Source: Rhizobium sophoriradicis
GTDB lineage: Bacteria > Pseudomonadota > Alphaproteobacteria > Rhizobiales > Rhizobiaceae
Length of the DNA stretch: 64,000 nt
Reading direction: 5' to 3'
NCBI RefSeq assembly: GCF_003939025.1
Contig: NZ_RQIH01000010.1
Span: forward strand, 186,001-250,000
Within the stretch, counting starts at the first letter, position 1; each line of letters starts with the position of its first letter. Under the pieces are notes generated by a model, which was given only the letters and a program-made list of their open reading frames with translations, was not told where the DNA came from and ran no database searches. The translations under genes and the position numbers were made by a program. Below, piece after piece: positions 51,643 to 60,544 of the stretch.

Positions 51643-52668
51643 TCAACCTCCAAGCTTTCCGAGAGTGGCAAGATTGGGAAACCCGAACAGCGACATATCC
51701 GCCGGCTCCGTGGCGGCATCCGTCCTGAGGCCGGCGCGCAGCTTGGCGGAGCGGGCGCGCGGATTGACCTCGGCCTCCGCCTCGCTCGCCGACACCATCG
51801 GCTTGCCGATCACCGTGAAAGTCGCAGCCCGCTCATGCGCGGCCGGCAGGTGCCGCGATCCCGTCGCCTTGCCGGCGCGGTCGGAGAAGAATTTCTTAAC
51901 GATGCGGTCTTCAAGCGAATGAAAGGTGACGACGACGAGCCGCCCGCCGGGTTTCAGCGCTCGTTCCGCCGCAAACAGCGCCTGCGCCAATTCGCCGAGT
52001 TCATCATTGACGAAGATGCGCAGCGCCTGGAAGACGCGCGTCGCCGGATGGATCTTGTCCTTCATCTTGCGTGGGGTGACCAGCTCGATGAGACCGGCAA
52101 GGTCACGCGTCGTCTCGAACGGCTTTTCGGCACGGCGCTTCTCGATCGCATGCGCGATACGCGGCGCTTGGCTTTCCTCGCCCAGAAAACGAAAGATGCG
52201 GATGAGATCGGCGACCTTGGCGCGGTTGACAACGTCGGCTGCCGAAATGCCTGCCGCCGACATGCGCATGTCGAGCGGCCCGTTCTTCTGGAAGGAGAAG
52301 CCACGCTCGGCCTCATCAAGCTGCATGGAGGAAACGCCGATGTCGAGAACGACGCCATCGAGCCCGCCCTGCGGCGCATGATCGGCCAGATGCGAGAATT
52401 GCGAATGAACGAGCCTGAGACGGCCGCCATGGGCGGCGACCATCGCCTGCCCCGCCGCTATTGCCGTCGGATCGCGATCGAGCGCGATCACCTCGGCGCC
52501 GGCGGCAAGAATGGCCGAGGTGTAGCCACCCGCACCGAAAGTACCGTCGAGGATGAGTTTGCCGGGCGCGGGCGCCAGCGCCGCGAGGACCTCTTCGAGA
52601 AGAACAGGAATGTGACGAACCGGTCCGCCACCGGCATCAGTTGAACCTCCGCCAGGATTCGCCACCAT
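51643..52668 (-). CDS. rsmH: 16S rRNA (cytosine(1402)-N(4))-methyltransferase
   Basis: The 341-residue methyltransferase (MraW) modifies C1402 in the ribosomal decoding centre. HIPVLLEEVLAALAP, the SAM-binding DGTFGAGGYTSAIL, VLDIGVSSMQLDEAERGFSF and VVTFHSLEDRIVKKFF are all visible. The start at 52666-52668 (MVANPGGGSTDAGGG) gives an N-terminal extension common in rhizobia. A longer open frame upstream is out of frame with mraZ and rejected. It is 17 bases after the mraZ stop. Confidence 0.96.
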   Translation of the reverse strand: MVANPGGGSTDAGGGPVRHIPVLLEEVLAALAPAPGKLILDGTFGAGGYTSAILAAGAEVIALDRDPTAIAAGQAMVAAHGGRLRLVHSQFSHLADHAPQGGLDGVVLDIGVSSMQLDEAERGFSFQKNGPLDMRMSAAGISAADVVNRAKVADLIRIFRFLGEESQAPRIAHAIEKRRAEKPFETTRDLAGLIELVTPRKMKDKIHPATRVFQALRIFVNDELGELAQALFAAERALKPGGRLVVVTFHSLEDRIVKKFFSDRAGKATGSRHLPAAHERAATFTVIGKPMVSASEAEAEVNPRARSAKLRAGLRTDAATEPADMSLFGFPNLATLGKLGG

Positions 52669-52685
52669 TCCGTTCCCTCGTCCTT

Positions 52686-53123
52686 TCAGGAACGCTTGCC
52701 CGCCAGCTTGCGCTCCCCACGTGCCTGCGCCTGCGCCGCCAGAAATTCCTGCGGCTGCCAGAGCTGAAAATGATCCGCCCGACCGACGAAGGTCACTTCG
52801 TCCGAGATACCGGTAAAGCCGCGGATGAAATCCGTGACCATCAGCCGCCCCTCGGCGTCGAGCTTCATGAAAACCCCGCCTCCATGAATGAGAAGCGACA
52901 TCTCGTTCGCATCCGGCGAAAACGGATCCTCCGCAGCAATCTGCCGTTCGAATCTTTCGAGAAGATCCGGACCGCCGACGCTGACCGCCGGAAACACAAA
53001 GTCCTGGAAGCAATAGAGCTCCTGGACATTGCGCTGCGCCAGCACGGAACGGAACGCCGACGGCACGGAAACCCTGCCCTTGGCGTCGATCCTGTTGGTC
53101 GCATTCGAAAGGAAGCGGCTCAT
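52686..53123 (-). CDS. mraZ: Transcriptional regulator MraZ
   Basis: The 145-residue AbrB-fold protein forms a ring-shaped oligomer and represses the dcw operon in bacteria studied. Both DxxxR half-motifs are present (RIDAKGRVSVP near the N-terminus and KLDAEGRLMV about residue 80). The start MSRFLSNATN at 53121-53123 is the family start. Its promoter about 170 bases upstream carries four 10-bp-spaced TGGG repeats. It is the first gene of the leftward division cluster. Confidence 0.96.
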   Translation of the reverse strand: MSRFLSNATNRIDAKGRVSVPSAFRSVLAQRNVQELYCFQDFVFPAVSVGGPDLLERFERQIAAEDPFSPDANEMSLLIHGGGVFMKLDAEGRLMVTDFIRGFTGISDEVTFVGRADHFQLWQPQEFLAAQAQARGERKLAGKRS

Positions 53124-53296
53124 CACTCGAAACATCCGTTCCCGCAGGGATCCGGACCAAAAGACGCCCGAAACTCCCGATATCAGGCACAGCTTCGCAA
53201 GCCGGATGAGCGAAAACCCCTCCGACGCTCCCAGAGAGGAAGACGCCTTTGCTTTGCGATGAATGGGCAGGTGATTGCCCTGGTGCAGTGCGAGTT

Positions 53297-53330
53297 TGGG
53301 ATAGCATGGGACCATATGGGCGTCAATGGG
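53297..53330 (-). promoter_or_regulatory. mraZ promoter with four 10-bp-phased MraZ-type TGGG repeats
   Basis: TGGG occurs on the plus strand at 53297-53300, 53307-53310, 53317-53320 and 53327-53330, an exact 10-bp period. Reading leftward (the mraZ direction) TTGAC (53326-53322) and CTATCC (53304-53299) are 17 bases apart, matching the rhizobial housekeeping promoter (CTTGAC-N17-CTATAT). The repeats cover both promoter boxes and the spacer. MraZ is known to bind tandem TGGGN repeats with 10-bp spacing, so this is a strong autorepression site. Predicted start is near 53292, giving a leader of about 170 bases. Confidence 0.75.
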
Positions 53331-53549
53331 ATGCGCCTGCTTTGCAACAGACGCATGATCAAAAATTTATAAGCCGTTAAGTTTAACAAAGGGTTAGGAT
53401 CACCCTCCCGGAAGGGACGCGCGACGATGCTTTCGCAAAAACGATTTTCGCGCAGCGGATTGTATGAGCATCCGCTTGAAAACTGTCGATTTCAGCGGCT
53501 TACACGGAGGTGATTCGTCGAATCGGAGATTTTCGCGCCACGAAAGTTA
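53331..53549. other. Intergenic region between the mraZ promoter and rnpB
   Basis: About 220 bases lie between the mraZ operator and the RNase P RNA 3' end. An AT-rich stretch (about 53358-53400, ATAAGCCGTTAAGTTTAACA) sits upstream of the mraZ promoter. No ORF with a ribosome site or known repeat was found. Confidence 0.4.
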
Positions 53550-53950
53550 ATCGCCAGTTGGCCTGTAAGCCGGGTTCTGTATGGCTCCGGCGTGAACCGG
53601 AACGTGGCAGCCATTCCTCTGGGACAGCGTTCGCACGCTGCCTCGCGCAACCCACCCGGATGACTGGCCTGGAAACCGGCCGGAAGGCCCTTCGGCCCGC
53701 CGCGTCATCCCTATTCGGTCTTGCTCCCGGTGGGGTTTACCGTGCCATATCCGTTGCCGGAAATGCGGTGGGCTCTTACCCCACCCTTTCACCCTTACCT
53801 GTCATGACAGGCGGTTTGCTTTCTGTGGCACTTTCCCTGAGGTCGCCCTCGCCGGACGTTATCCGGCACCGTGTCTCCGTGGAGCCCGGACTTTCCTCAC
53901 TCTACCGCCTTTCGGCATTGGTAAAGCGCGGCTGCCCGGCCAACTGGCAG
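53550..53950 (-). ncRNA. rnpB: RNase P RNA component (class A)
   Basis: The minus strand contains the universal RNase P RNA landmarks in order. Helix P1 is GCCAGTTGGCC (5' side, 53948-53938) paired with GGCCAACTGGC (3' side, 53563-53553). Conserved region I is GAGGAAAGTCCGGGCTCC, and near the 3' end is ACAGAACCCGGCTTACAGG. The total length of about 400 bases fits type A RNA. It processes tRNA 5' ends with RnpA. The exact ends are approximate. It lies between the mraZ promoter and the FAD oxidoreductase gene. Confidence 0.95.
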
Positions 53951-53998
53951 GGCTCCCATAAACGAGAGTGCGCACAATTGCCACCAAAAACGATAGTC

Positions 53999-55174
53999 TT
54001 AGCGAAATTGCGGTGTGAAATCCGTGGAGTAGCCCTGTTGACTGATGCCGCCTGATAAAAGCAGCTCGGCCCCGAGCCTGCCGATTTCGTCCGAACTCTT
54101 GGCCGACGTGCCGGCGCAGCCTGTCAGCACTGCGATGGCAGGCGAAGCCGTATAGCCGATCATCGGATAGCCGCTTTGCGTCTGGGAAACGACACAGGCG
54201 GCCGTCGAGATCGAAAGCGGCGTCAGATCGGGCGCAAGATCGGCGACGATGCGTTGAAGATGCGTCCGCACGCTCTCCCGCCCCTCGGTCCTGAACCAGG
54301 CACGCATCTCCGCCTCGTTGCCGAGCGCCAGATCGTCGGGGTCGCCGCCGATCTTCAGATAGAATTTACCGTCGGGATAACGGATCGGCGGCAGTAGGTA
54401 AATATGGATGCCGGGCACATCGACAATAAGCGACGGCATGGCGGCGAGGTGGATGGCATCGGCTTCGCTCACTTCGAAAAGCGTTACCGTCCGGCCATAA
54501 ACCGTCATCTCAATCGGACGCGGCAACAGATTCTCCGCAATGGAAAATCCTCCAGCAGCCAGCAGTACCTTTTCAGCACGATAGGCCAAGCCGCCGGCGG
54601 TCCTGACGACCGCCGAACCACCCTCCTCGCGGATTGAGACAACATTGTCGCGGATGACGGCGGCGCCGGCTTTTTCCGCCAGCAGCGACTGTGCCTTGAC
54701 CAGCTTGCGCGGGCTGATATGCCCGGCCCCCTTCGCCTCGAAGACGCCGGCGCAGCCATCAGCAAAGGCGAAGAAGGGAAAGGCGTCTTTCAATCCTCCT
54801 TCGTCTAGAAGGCTGGTTTCGACACCCAGCGAAACGGCGGCCTGCCTGGTTCTGCCGAGATAATCGCTTCCATCGGGCGCGACGACGACGCAGCCGACCT
54901 CCCGATAGAAATCGATGCCGCTGTCGCGAGCGATCTCGCCGTAGCGTCCGATCGAGCGATTGGCGAGCAGCGCCCAGTTGCGGTCGGGATCGATGGTGCG
55001 GGTGATGCGCCCCTCATCATAGTGGCTGGCAAACACGCCCTGATGCGTCTTGCGATCGGCCGGCTCGTCCGGCCCGATCACCGCCACGCCGTCCGTCTGC
55101 CGGGCCAGATGCCGCGCAGCTGCCGCCCCCATCAATCCGCGGCCGACGATGACATATTTGAATTCGACTGCCAT
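53999..55174 (-). CDS. FAD-dependent oxidoreductase (DAO family), paralogue 1
   Basis: The 391-residue flavoprotein has an N-terminal FAD-binding VGRGLMGAAAARHLA and a DAO-type substrate domain resembling sarcosine or N-methyl-amino-acid oxidases. It shares long blocks with the next gene: SHYDE-G-RITRT, the P-x-IRYPDGK-like stretch, and the C-terminal KSSDEIGRLGAELL. The two are tandem paralogues separated by 11 bases in one operon. Substrate is unknown. It lies directly upstream of rnpB in the same direction. Confidence 0.85.
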   Translation of the reverse strand: MAVEFKYVIVGRGLMGAAAARHLARQTDGVAVIGPDEPADRKTHQGVFASHYDEGRITRTIDPDRNWALLANRSIGRYGEIARDSGIDFYREVGCVVVAPDGSDYLGRTRQAAVSLGVETSLLDEGGLKDAFPFFAFADGCAGVFEAKGAGHISPRKLVKAQSLLAEKAGAAVIRDNVVSIREEGGSAVVRTAGGLAYRAEKVLLAAGGFSIAENLLPRPIEMTVYGRTVTLFEVSEADAIHLAAMPSLIVDVPGIHIYLLPPIRYPDGKFYLKIGGDPDDLALGNEAEMRAWFRTEGRESVRTHLQRIVADLAPDLTPLSISTAACVVSQTQSGYPMIGYTASPAIAVLTGCAGTSAKSSDEIGRLGAELLLSGGISQQGYSTDFTPQFR

Positions 55175-55185
55175 GATGCTCCCTT

Positions 55186-56370
55186 TCAGGCAAAAACCGG
55201 CGTCAGCTCGCCGCCGAAATCCGCTTCACTGAGCACGCCTTCCATCAGCAGTACGGCGCCCAGCCGCCCAAGTTCGTCGGAGGATTTGGCGGCGACGAAA
55301 TTGCCGCCGGTCAGCACCGCGATGCGCGGCGACTGCGTAAACCCGGCATAGGGATAACCGGTCGGCGTGAAATTCGCCACGCACGGCCCTGATGTGACCG
55401 GGCAGCCGGCAAGCGCCGGCATCAGTTGCAGGGCGATGCGGCAGAGATGGTCGCGCTCGGCAGCGCTGCCGTCGGAACGGAACCACGCGCCGGCATCCTC
55501 CAGCCGATTGATCGAAAGCGTCTCGGTATCGCCGCCGAGTTTAAGATACATCTTGCCGTCGGGATAACGCACCGGCGGCAGAATATAAATGTGATCCTCT
55601 TCCCGGTCCCCGAGAACGATCGTCGACGGCATGTCGCCGAAGACCGCCATCTCGCGCTCACCGATTTCATAGAAGACAACAGTTCGTGCCATCACCCTGG
55701 TGTCGACGGGACGCGGCAGCAGCGCGTGGAAATTGCTGAAGCCGCCAGCCGCCACCAGTACCCTCTCGGCGCTGTAGGGCCTTCCGTCGACCTTCACCTC
55801 GACATGGGCACCGGCGTCGCGCACGGATGTCGCGGTTGCCTCGATCAGCGTAACGCCACCCTGTTCCGCCAGCCTTGCCTGGGCGCGCACCAGCGCCCGC
55901 GGATTGATATAGCCGGCGCGTTTGCGTTCAAAATAGCCGCTGAAATCGGCATCGACGGCAAGATAGGGAAAGCGCCGAGAAAGGTCCGACGATGCGATGG
56001 TCTCGATGTCGCTGCCGAGCGTCCGGCTGACGGTCAACGCCCGGTCGATATAGTCCTGCTCGCTCTTGTCAGGCGCTGCAAAGAGGCAGCCGACTTCCGA
56101 GAAGAAGGAAATGCCGCTCCTTGCCTCGATCTCACGGTAGCGGTCGAGCGCGCGGGCGGCGAAGGTTCCCCAGGCCAGATTGCCATCGAACGTCCGTGTA
56201 ATACGCGCCTCGTCGTAGTGGCTGGCGAAGACGCCCTCATGCGATTTGCGCTCAGCCGGCTCGCGCGGGCCGATCAGCGCGATGCCGTCGGCCATCGCAG
56301 AGAGATGCCGGGCGGCCGCGGCACCCATCATGCCGCGTCCGATGATGATGAACCTGAAATCGACTGCCAT
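55186..56370 (-). CDS. FAD-dependent oxidoreductase (DAO family), paralogue 2
   Basis: The 394-residue protein is the upstream paralogue of the pair. It starts MAVDFRFIIIGRGMMGAAAA at 56368-56370; a reading to 56406 adds 12 non-conserved residues. It shares SHYDEARITRT, YILPPVRYPDGKMYLKLGGD and KSSDELGRLGAVLL with its neighbour. The substrate-facing middle differs, so the pair may act on related but distinct amines or amino acids, or as a heteromer. No transporter or transaminase is adjacent to indicate the substrate. Confidence 0.85.
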   Translation of the reverse strand: MAVDFRFIIIGRGMMGAAAARHLSAMADGIALIGPREPAERKSHEGVFASHYDEARITRTFDGNLAWGTFAARALDRYREIEARSGISFFSEVGCLFAAPDKSEQDYIDRALTVSRTLGSDIETIASSDLSRRFPYLAVDADFSGYFERKRAGYINPRALVRAQARLAEQGGVTLIEATATSVRDAGAHVEVKVDGRPYSAERVLVAAGGFSNFHALLPRPVDTRVMARTVVFYEIGEREMAVFGDMPSTIVLGDREEDHIYILPPVRYPDGKMYLKLGGDTETLSINRLEDAGAWFRSDGSAAERDHLCRIALQLMPALAGCPVTSGPCVANFTPTGYPYAGFTQSPRIAVLTGGNFVAAKSSDELGRLGAVLLMEGVLSEADFGGELTPVFA

Positions 56371-56451
56371 ATCCCACCTCGCTAAATTCCAGCGATACCA
56401 TGGCAATCATCTTGAATCATCCAGCTCTTGTCAGGGATAAGCGCTTCAGGC

Positions 56452-57072
56452 TCAGAGCATTGCGAGAACCTTGCCGCAATAGGACTTGGACACCGGGTTC
56501 ATGCGCGTGGCGCCATGACCGGCATTGTATTTGAGGATGGTGTTGCAGGTCTCGCCACCACCGAGATCATGGGCGGCAGCCAGATATTTCATGCCGTACT
56601 TGATGTTGGTTTCCGGATCGAACAGGCCCTTGGCGCTGCCGGAATAGCCCATCATGCGGGCAGTTGCAGGCTTTATCTGCATCAGGCCGATTTCACCGTG
56701 GCTGCCGCGCGCATTCGGATTGAAATTGCTTTCGATACGGATGACAGCGGTCGCAAGCGCAACCGGTACATTATATTGGTTCGCATATTTGCTGATCAGT
56801 GCGGAATAGGAATTGCCGGAAACATTGGCGACGGGATAACCGCTCTGGCGCTCGACCGTCTTCAGTGTGCGTTCCGCCGTCTTGAGCGGACGCTTCGCCG
56901 GCTTGACCGCACGCTCCGCTTTCTTCAACGGACGCTCTGTCTTCTTCGCAGGACGCTCGACTTTCTTCACCGGCGCATCAGCTCGCACACCCCAATCATT
57001 TGCAAAGGCAAAGCTATTTCCGGCCAGCACCATGCCAACGCATGTTGCAGCAACAACAATCAGTTTTCTCAT
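56452..57072 (-). CDS. Secreted lytic transglycosylase with basic heptad-repeat linker
   Basis: The 206-residue protein has a signal peptide (about 1-26). A Lys/Arg/Glu/Pro-rich linker made of about five heptads (residues 38-75, pattern xER-x-xKK) follows, then a goose-lysozyme-like SLT domain. The catalytic glutamate is in AVIRIESNFNPNARG, followed by GEIGLMQIKPATA. Enzymes of this type cleave peptidoglycan glycan strands. The basic repeats probably contact the cell wall or acidic polymers; that is inference. The start MRKLIVVAAT is set by the signal peptide. Confidence 0.87.
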   Translation of the reverse strand: MRKLIVVAATCVGMVLAGNSFAFANDWGVRADAPVKKVERPAKKTERPLKKAERAVKPAKRPLKTAERTLKTVERQSGYPVANVSGNSYSALISKYANQYNVPVALATAVIRIESNFNPNARGSHGEIGLMQIKPATARMMGYSGSAKGLFDPETNIKYGMKYLAAAHDLGGGETCNTILKYNAGHGATRMNPVSKSYCGKVLAML

Positions 57073-57334
57073 GTAGTCTTGAACACTCCGACCCAAAGAA
57101 TTTCCAGACGGCGCGCCTCGCTGTCATAATGAATACCAGATCAATGACCGATCTGTATTCGTGGCAATTCTTATCGCTTCACATAGCGCCCGCGGTTTAA
57201 CTCGAAAGCAACCCCGAGTACCGCTTGGCGGAGGTTCTTAGACCACCGCAATGAGGAGATAATAGGGAAATGATGTGGCAGGCCGAATTTCGCGTTGCAG
57301 TGCGAAATTCGGCGTGTCAGTAATTGTCGAGGAA

Positions 57335-58096
57335 TCAGGAATAACGCGGCAAAGCCGACAGTAGCCGGTGCAACGTGTCGATGGTCGAAAAATCGGCGAT
57401 GCCATCTATCCGTTCGGGCCGAAAATGCCGCTGGAAAGCTTCCACGTCGCCTGCCGTTTTTTCTGAAAAATGCCCCGTAATTTCAGTGCCGTAACCATAG
57501 AGCGACAGCATCGACTGCAGTGCTTCGACGGGTTGGCCGCTATCGCCGCGCTGGAAGAAGCGTCCGCCGGTGATCGTTGCCGGCTCGACCCAGTGCCCGA
57601 TGCCCGCCCGGTGGAGCTCCGCCCAGGGGAACTTTTCACCCGGATCAACCTTGCGAATCGGGGCGACATCTGAATGCCCAAGCACACGTTCCGGCGCGAT
57701 CGACCAACGTTTGACACAGTCCCGACACAATTCGATCACCGCCGCGATCTGCTCTTTCGGATAGTCGGGAAGGCCGCCGGGATGGCCGACATTAGCGATC
57801 TCGATGCCGATCGACAGCGAATTGATGTCGCTTTCGCCATGCCAACTGCTCTTCCCGGCATGCCACGCCCGCCTGCCCTCCGGCACCAGTTGGATGACCT
57901 CGCCATTCTCATGCACGAAATAATGGCTGGAAACCTGGCTTTCGGCGCAACAGAGCCAGTCGAGCGCGCCATCCGGGGTCGGCATGCCGGTATAGTGCAG
58001 CAGGATCATATCCGGGCGACGCCCGTCCGCCCGCTCCCCGTGATTGGGCGAGGGCCGGACGCAAGCTCCCGCGTAATCCGCCTCGAAGGAGATCAT
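57335..58096 (-). CDS. N-acetylmuramoyl-L-alanine amidase (AmpD-like) with C-terminal peptidoglycan-binding domain
   Basis: The 253-residue zinc amidase has ligands visible as H34 (ILLHYTG), H141 and D151 (LGHSDVAPIRKVDPG). A PG_binding_1 domain closes the protein (about 180-245, VEALQSMLSLYGYGTEITG). AmpD releases the peptide from 1,6-anhydro-muropeptides, feeding cell-wall recycling. It overlaps the TerB-DnaJ gene by 4 bases (58093-58096), so they are translationally coupled. Confidence 0.92.
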   Translation of the reverse strand: MISFEADYAGACVRPSPNHGERADGRRPDMILLHYTGMPTPDGALDWLCCAESQVSSHYFVHENGEVIQLVPEGRRAWHAGKSSWHGESDINSLSIGIEIANVGHPGGLPDYPKEQIAAVIELCRDCVKRWSIAPERVLGHSDVAPIRKVDPGEKFPWAELHRAGIGHWVEPATITGGRFFQRGDSGQPVEALQSMLSLYGYGTEITGHFSEKTAGDVEAFQRHFRPERIDGIADFSTIDTLHRLLSALPRYS

Positions 58097-58800
58097 GCGG
58101 CGCGGCGTTCCTTCTCGATTGCCGCATAGGCTGCGTTGAGCGCGGCCATGCGCTCATTGGCTATCACGTGGAATTCCTTCGGCACGCCGCGCGAAATCAG
58201 TCGATCGGGATGATGTTCGCTGACGAGGCCGCGGTAACGGCGGCGGATCGTCGGAAAATCGTCGGAAGGCGACACGCCGAGCACCTTATAGGGATCGCCG
58301 CCGGCCGAGACATGGCGAGCGGCGATCTGCTCGAAGCGGGTCTCGCTCATCTGGAAGATCTCGCCGATGTGACTGAGGAAATTCAACTCGTTCTCATGAA
58401 TCAGCCCGTCGGCCTTGGCGATATGGAAGAGACCGTCGAGCACATCTTCCAGCACGGTGCAATTGGCCGCACAGCTAATGCAGAGCGTCGAGAGCCGCTC
58501 GGCATAGGCCTCATAACCGGCGACATCCTGACGCGCGAGATTATAAAGTCTGGCGACGTTCTTCGCTTGATCCTGCGGAAACTCGAAGATTTCCCGGAAA
58601 GCCTCGACCTCCTTCTCGCTGACGATGCCGTCGGCCTTGGCCATCTTCGCCGAAAGCGCGATGATGGCCACAGAGAAAGCGACCTTCCGCCGTGTTTCCG
58701 GATCGCCTTCGAAAACCGTGCGGATGGCCTCGACCACCGCGGACAGCGCATTGCCCGCAGTATTGCCAATGGCATTCACCAGTTTTTCCCAGAAGGACAT
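58093..58800 (-). CDS. TerB-DnaJ domain protein (DjlA-like)
   Basis: The 235-residue protein has a TerB-like helical domain (about 45-150, with KMAKADGIVSEKEVEAFREI and HIAKADGLIHENELNFL). A C-terminal J domain follows (PYKVLGVSPSDDFPTIRRRY, HPD in EHHPDRLISRG), so it can stimulate DnaK. E. coli DjlA has an N-terminal membrane helix; here the N-terminus (NAIGNTAGNALSAVVEAIRT) is amphipathic rather than a clear helix. The start at 58798-58800 is the family start. It precedes amidase translation by overlap. Confidence 0.88.
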   Translation of the reverse strand: MSFWEKLVNAIGNTAGNALSAVVEAIRTVFEGDPETRRKVAFSVAIIALSAKMAKADGIVSEKEVEAFREIFEFPQDQAKNVARLYNLARQDVAGYEAYAERLSTLCISCAANCTVLEDVLDGLFHIAKADGLIHENELNFLSHIGEIFQMSETRFEQIAARHVSAGGDPYKVLGVSPSDDFPTIRRRYRGLVSEHHPDRLISRGVPKEFHVIANERMAALNAAYAAIEKERRAA

Positions 58801-59275
58801 CGAAAATCTCGCGCGCTTGTCAACCTCAAACAGCTTGACCAAAGAATCGTAGCCTTTGCAAGGCGTCGATTGGTCCTAGGGGCGAACACAGTTTTCACGA
58901 TTTGGTAATTGTCGCACCGCAGCAAACGATTCACCCCTTGGATTGAGGGAATGGCGCGCCCCTGCCATACCGGCCTCACCTGTCCCAATGCGACTCCGCA
59001 ATTTCCACAACAGTTGTCGGTCGGCGTCTCCGGGTTGAAACGATTATATCAGCTCTTCCGGCCACAAAGCGTGAAAAGGCGGCGTTTTTCGTAAATTCTT
59101 TACTTTACAGGCCCCTTTCCCTGCCGCATCCATGCGCTGATGCATGTCGCCCGGAACTCTACGGCGGCACCGGGACACGGCATGCACAATCAATGGGCAA
59201 ACGCATCGCATAAACGAAGGTCGATGCGAAGCGCCTTAGCCAGCGCCGCCGCATCGAAACGCCATAGGAGGAATC
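58801..59275. other. Divergent intergenic region upstream of pfp
   Basis: This 475-bp gap lies between the leftward TerB-DnaJ gene and the rightward pfp gene. It must contain both promoters. AT-rich stretches occur at about 59037-59050 (ACGATTATATCAGC) and 59086-59108, and GATGCG-like repeats occur at about 59180-59250. No canonical promoter with correct spacing, ORF or repeat family was recognised. Confidence 0.35.
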
Positions 59276-60487
59276 ATGGCCAAGCAGAAAGTTGCAATGC
59301 TGACCGCCGGAGGCCTCGCACCCTGTCTTTCCTCCGCCGTCGGCGGCCTCATCGAACGCTACAGCGACGTTGCGCCCGAGCTCGATATCGTCGCCTATAA
59401 GTCCGGCTACCAGGGCGTACTGCTCGGCGACAGCATCGAGATCACCCGTCAGATGCGTGAAAAGGCGCCGCTGCTGCACCGCTATGGCGGCTCGCCGATC
59501 GGGAACAGCCGTGTCAAGCTCACCAACGCCGCCGACTGCGTCAAGCGCGGCCTCGTCAAGGAAGGCGACAACCCGCTGAGGGTCGCCGCCGAACGCCTTG
59601 CGGATGACGGCATCACCATTCTCCACACGATCGGCGGCGACGACACCAACACCACAGCCGCCGACCTTGCTGCCTACCTCGCCGCCAACGGCTACGATCT
59701 GACCGTCGTCGGCTTGCCGAAGACGGTCGACAACGACGTCGTGCCGATCCGCCAGTCGCTGGGCGCCTGGACGGCCGCCGAAGTCGGCGCCCACTTCTTC
59801 GACAATGTCGGCAACGAGCAGACCGCCGCCCCCCGCACCCTCGTCATCCATGAGGTCATGGGACGCCATTGCGGTTGGCTGACGGCCGCCACCGCCCGCG
59901 CCTATCTCCAGCGCACCAGTCGCAATCAATATGTCGACGGCCTGATGATGGATGCGCAACTGAAGGGTATCGACGCCGTCTATCTGCCCGAAATGGCGTT
60001 CGATCTCGATGCCGAGGCCGCCCGGCTGAAGGAAGTCATGGATCGCACCGGCCATGCCACCGTCTTCGTGTCGGAAGGCGCTTGCCTCGACGCCATCGTC
60101 GCCGAGCGCGAAGCCGCCGGCGAGACCGTCAAACGTGATGCCTTCGGCCATGTGAAGATCGACACGATCAACGTCGGTGCATGGTTCCAGAAGCAGTTCG
60201 CCAGCCTCCTGAATGCCGAGCGTTCCCTGGTGCAGAAATCGGGCTATTTCGCCCGCTCGGCGCCGGCGAACGGCGACGACCTGAGGCTGATCCAGAGCAT
60301 GGTCGACCTCGCCGTCGAAAGCGCGCTCAATAAAGTGTCCGGCGTCACCGGCCACGATGAAGCGCAGAATGGTAAATTGCGCACTATAGAATTCCCGCGC
60401 ATCAAGGGCGGAAAGGCTTTTGACCTTTCGACGGGATGGTTTGCCGAAGTCATGGACAATATAGGCCAGAAATACAAAGAAGCATGA
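59276..60487 (+). CDS. pfp: Pyrophosphate--fructose 6-phosphate 1-phosphotransferase
   Basis: The 403-residue phosphofructokinase uses PPi as phosphoryl donor in a reversible glycolytic step. Specificity is read from two positions: GGDD at residues 120-123 (ATP enzymes have GGDG) and PKTVDND at 148-154, where the lysine marks PPi use. The ATG follows GGAGGA at good spacing. Rhizobia that lack an ATP-type enzyme rely on this kind; that is family knowledge, not shown here. Confidence 0.95.
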   Translation: MAKQKVAMLTAGGLAPCLSSAVGGLIERYSDVAPELDIVAYKSGYQGVLLGDSIEITRQMREKAPLLHRYGGSPIGNSRVKLTNAADCVKRGLVKEGDNPLRVAAERLADDGITILHTIGGDDTNTTAADLAAYLAANGYDLTVVGLPKTVDNDVVPIRQSLGAWTAAEVGAHFFDNVGNEQTAAPRTLVIHEVMGRHCGWLTAATARAYLQRTSRNQYVDGLMMDAQLKGIDAVYLPEMAFDLDAEAARLKEVMDRTGHATVFVSEGACLDAIVAEREAAGETVKRDAFGHVKIDTINVGAWFQKQFASLLNAERSLVQKSGYFARSAPANGDDLRLIQSMVDLAVESALNKVSGVTGHDEAQNGKLRTIEFPRIKGGKAFDLSTGWFAEVMDNIGQKYKEA

Positions 60488-60544
60488 TTGACGGATGGTT
60501 AATAAGGTGTCTTTGCTTGTTCCTGAGGAATGGGAGGAGACACC

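Noticed and set aside
52669..53307. N-terminal extension of rsmH through mraZ
   Set aside because: The open frame runs out of phase across mraZ; the rsmH family start is at 52668.
53550..53950. Protein-coding reading of the rnpB region
   Set aside because: Frames there are incidental; universal RNase P RNA landmarks explain the sequence.
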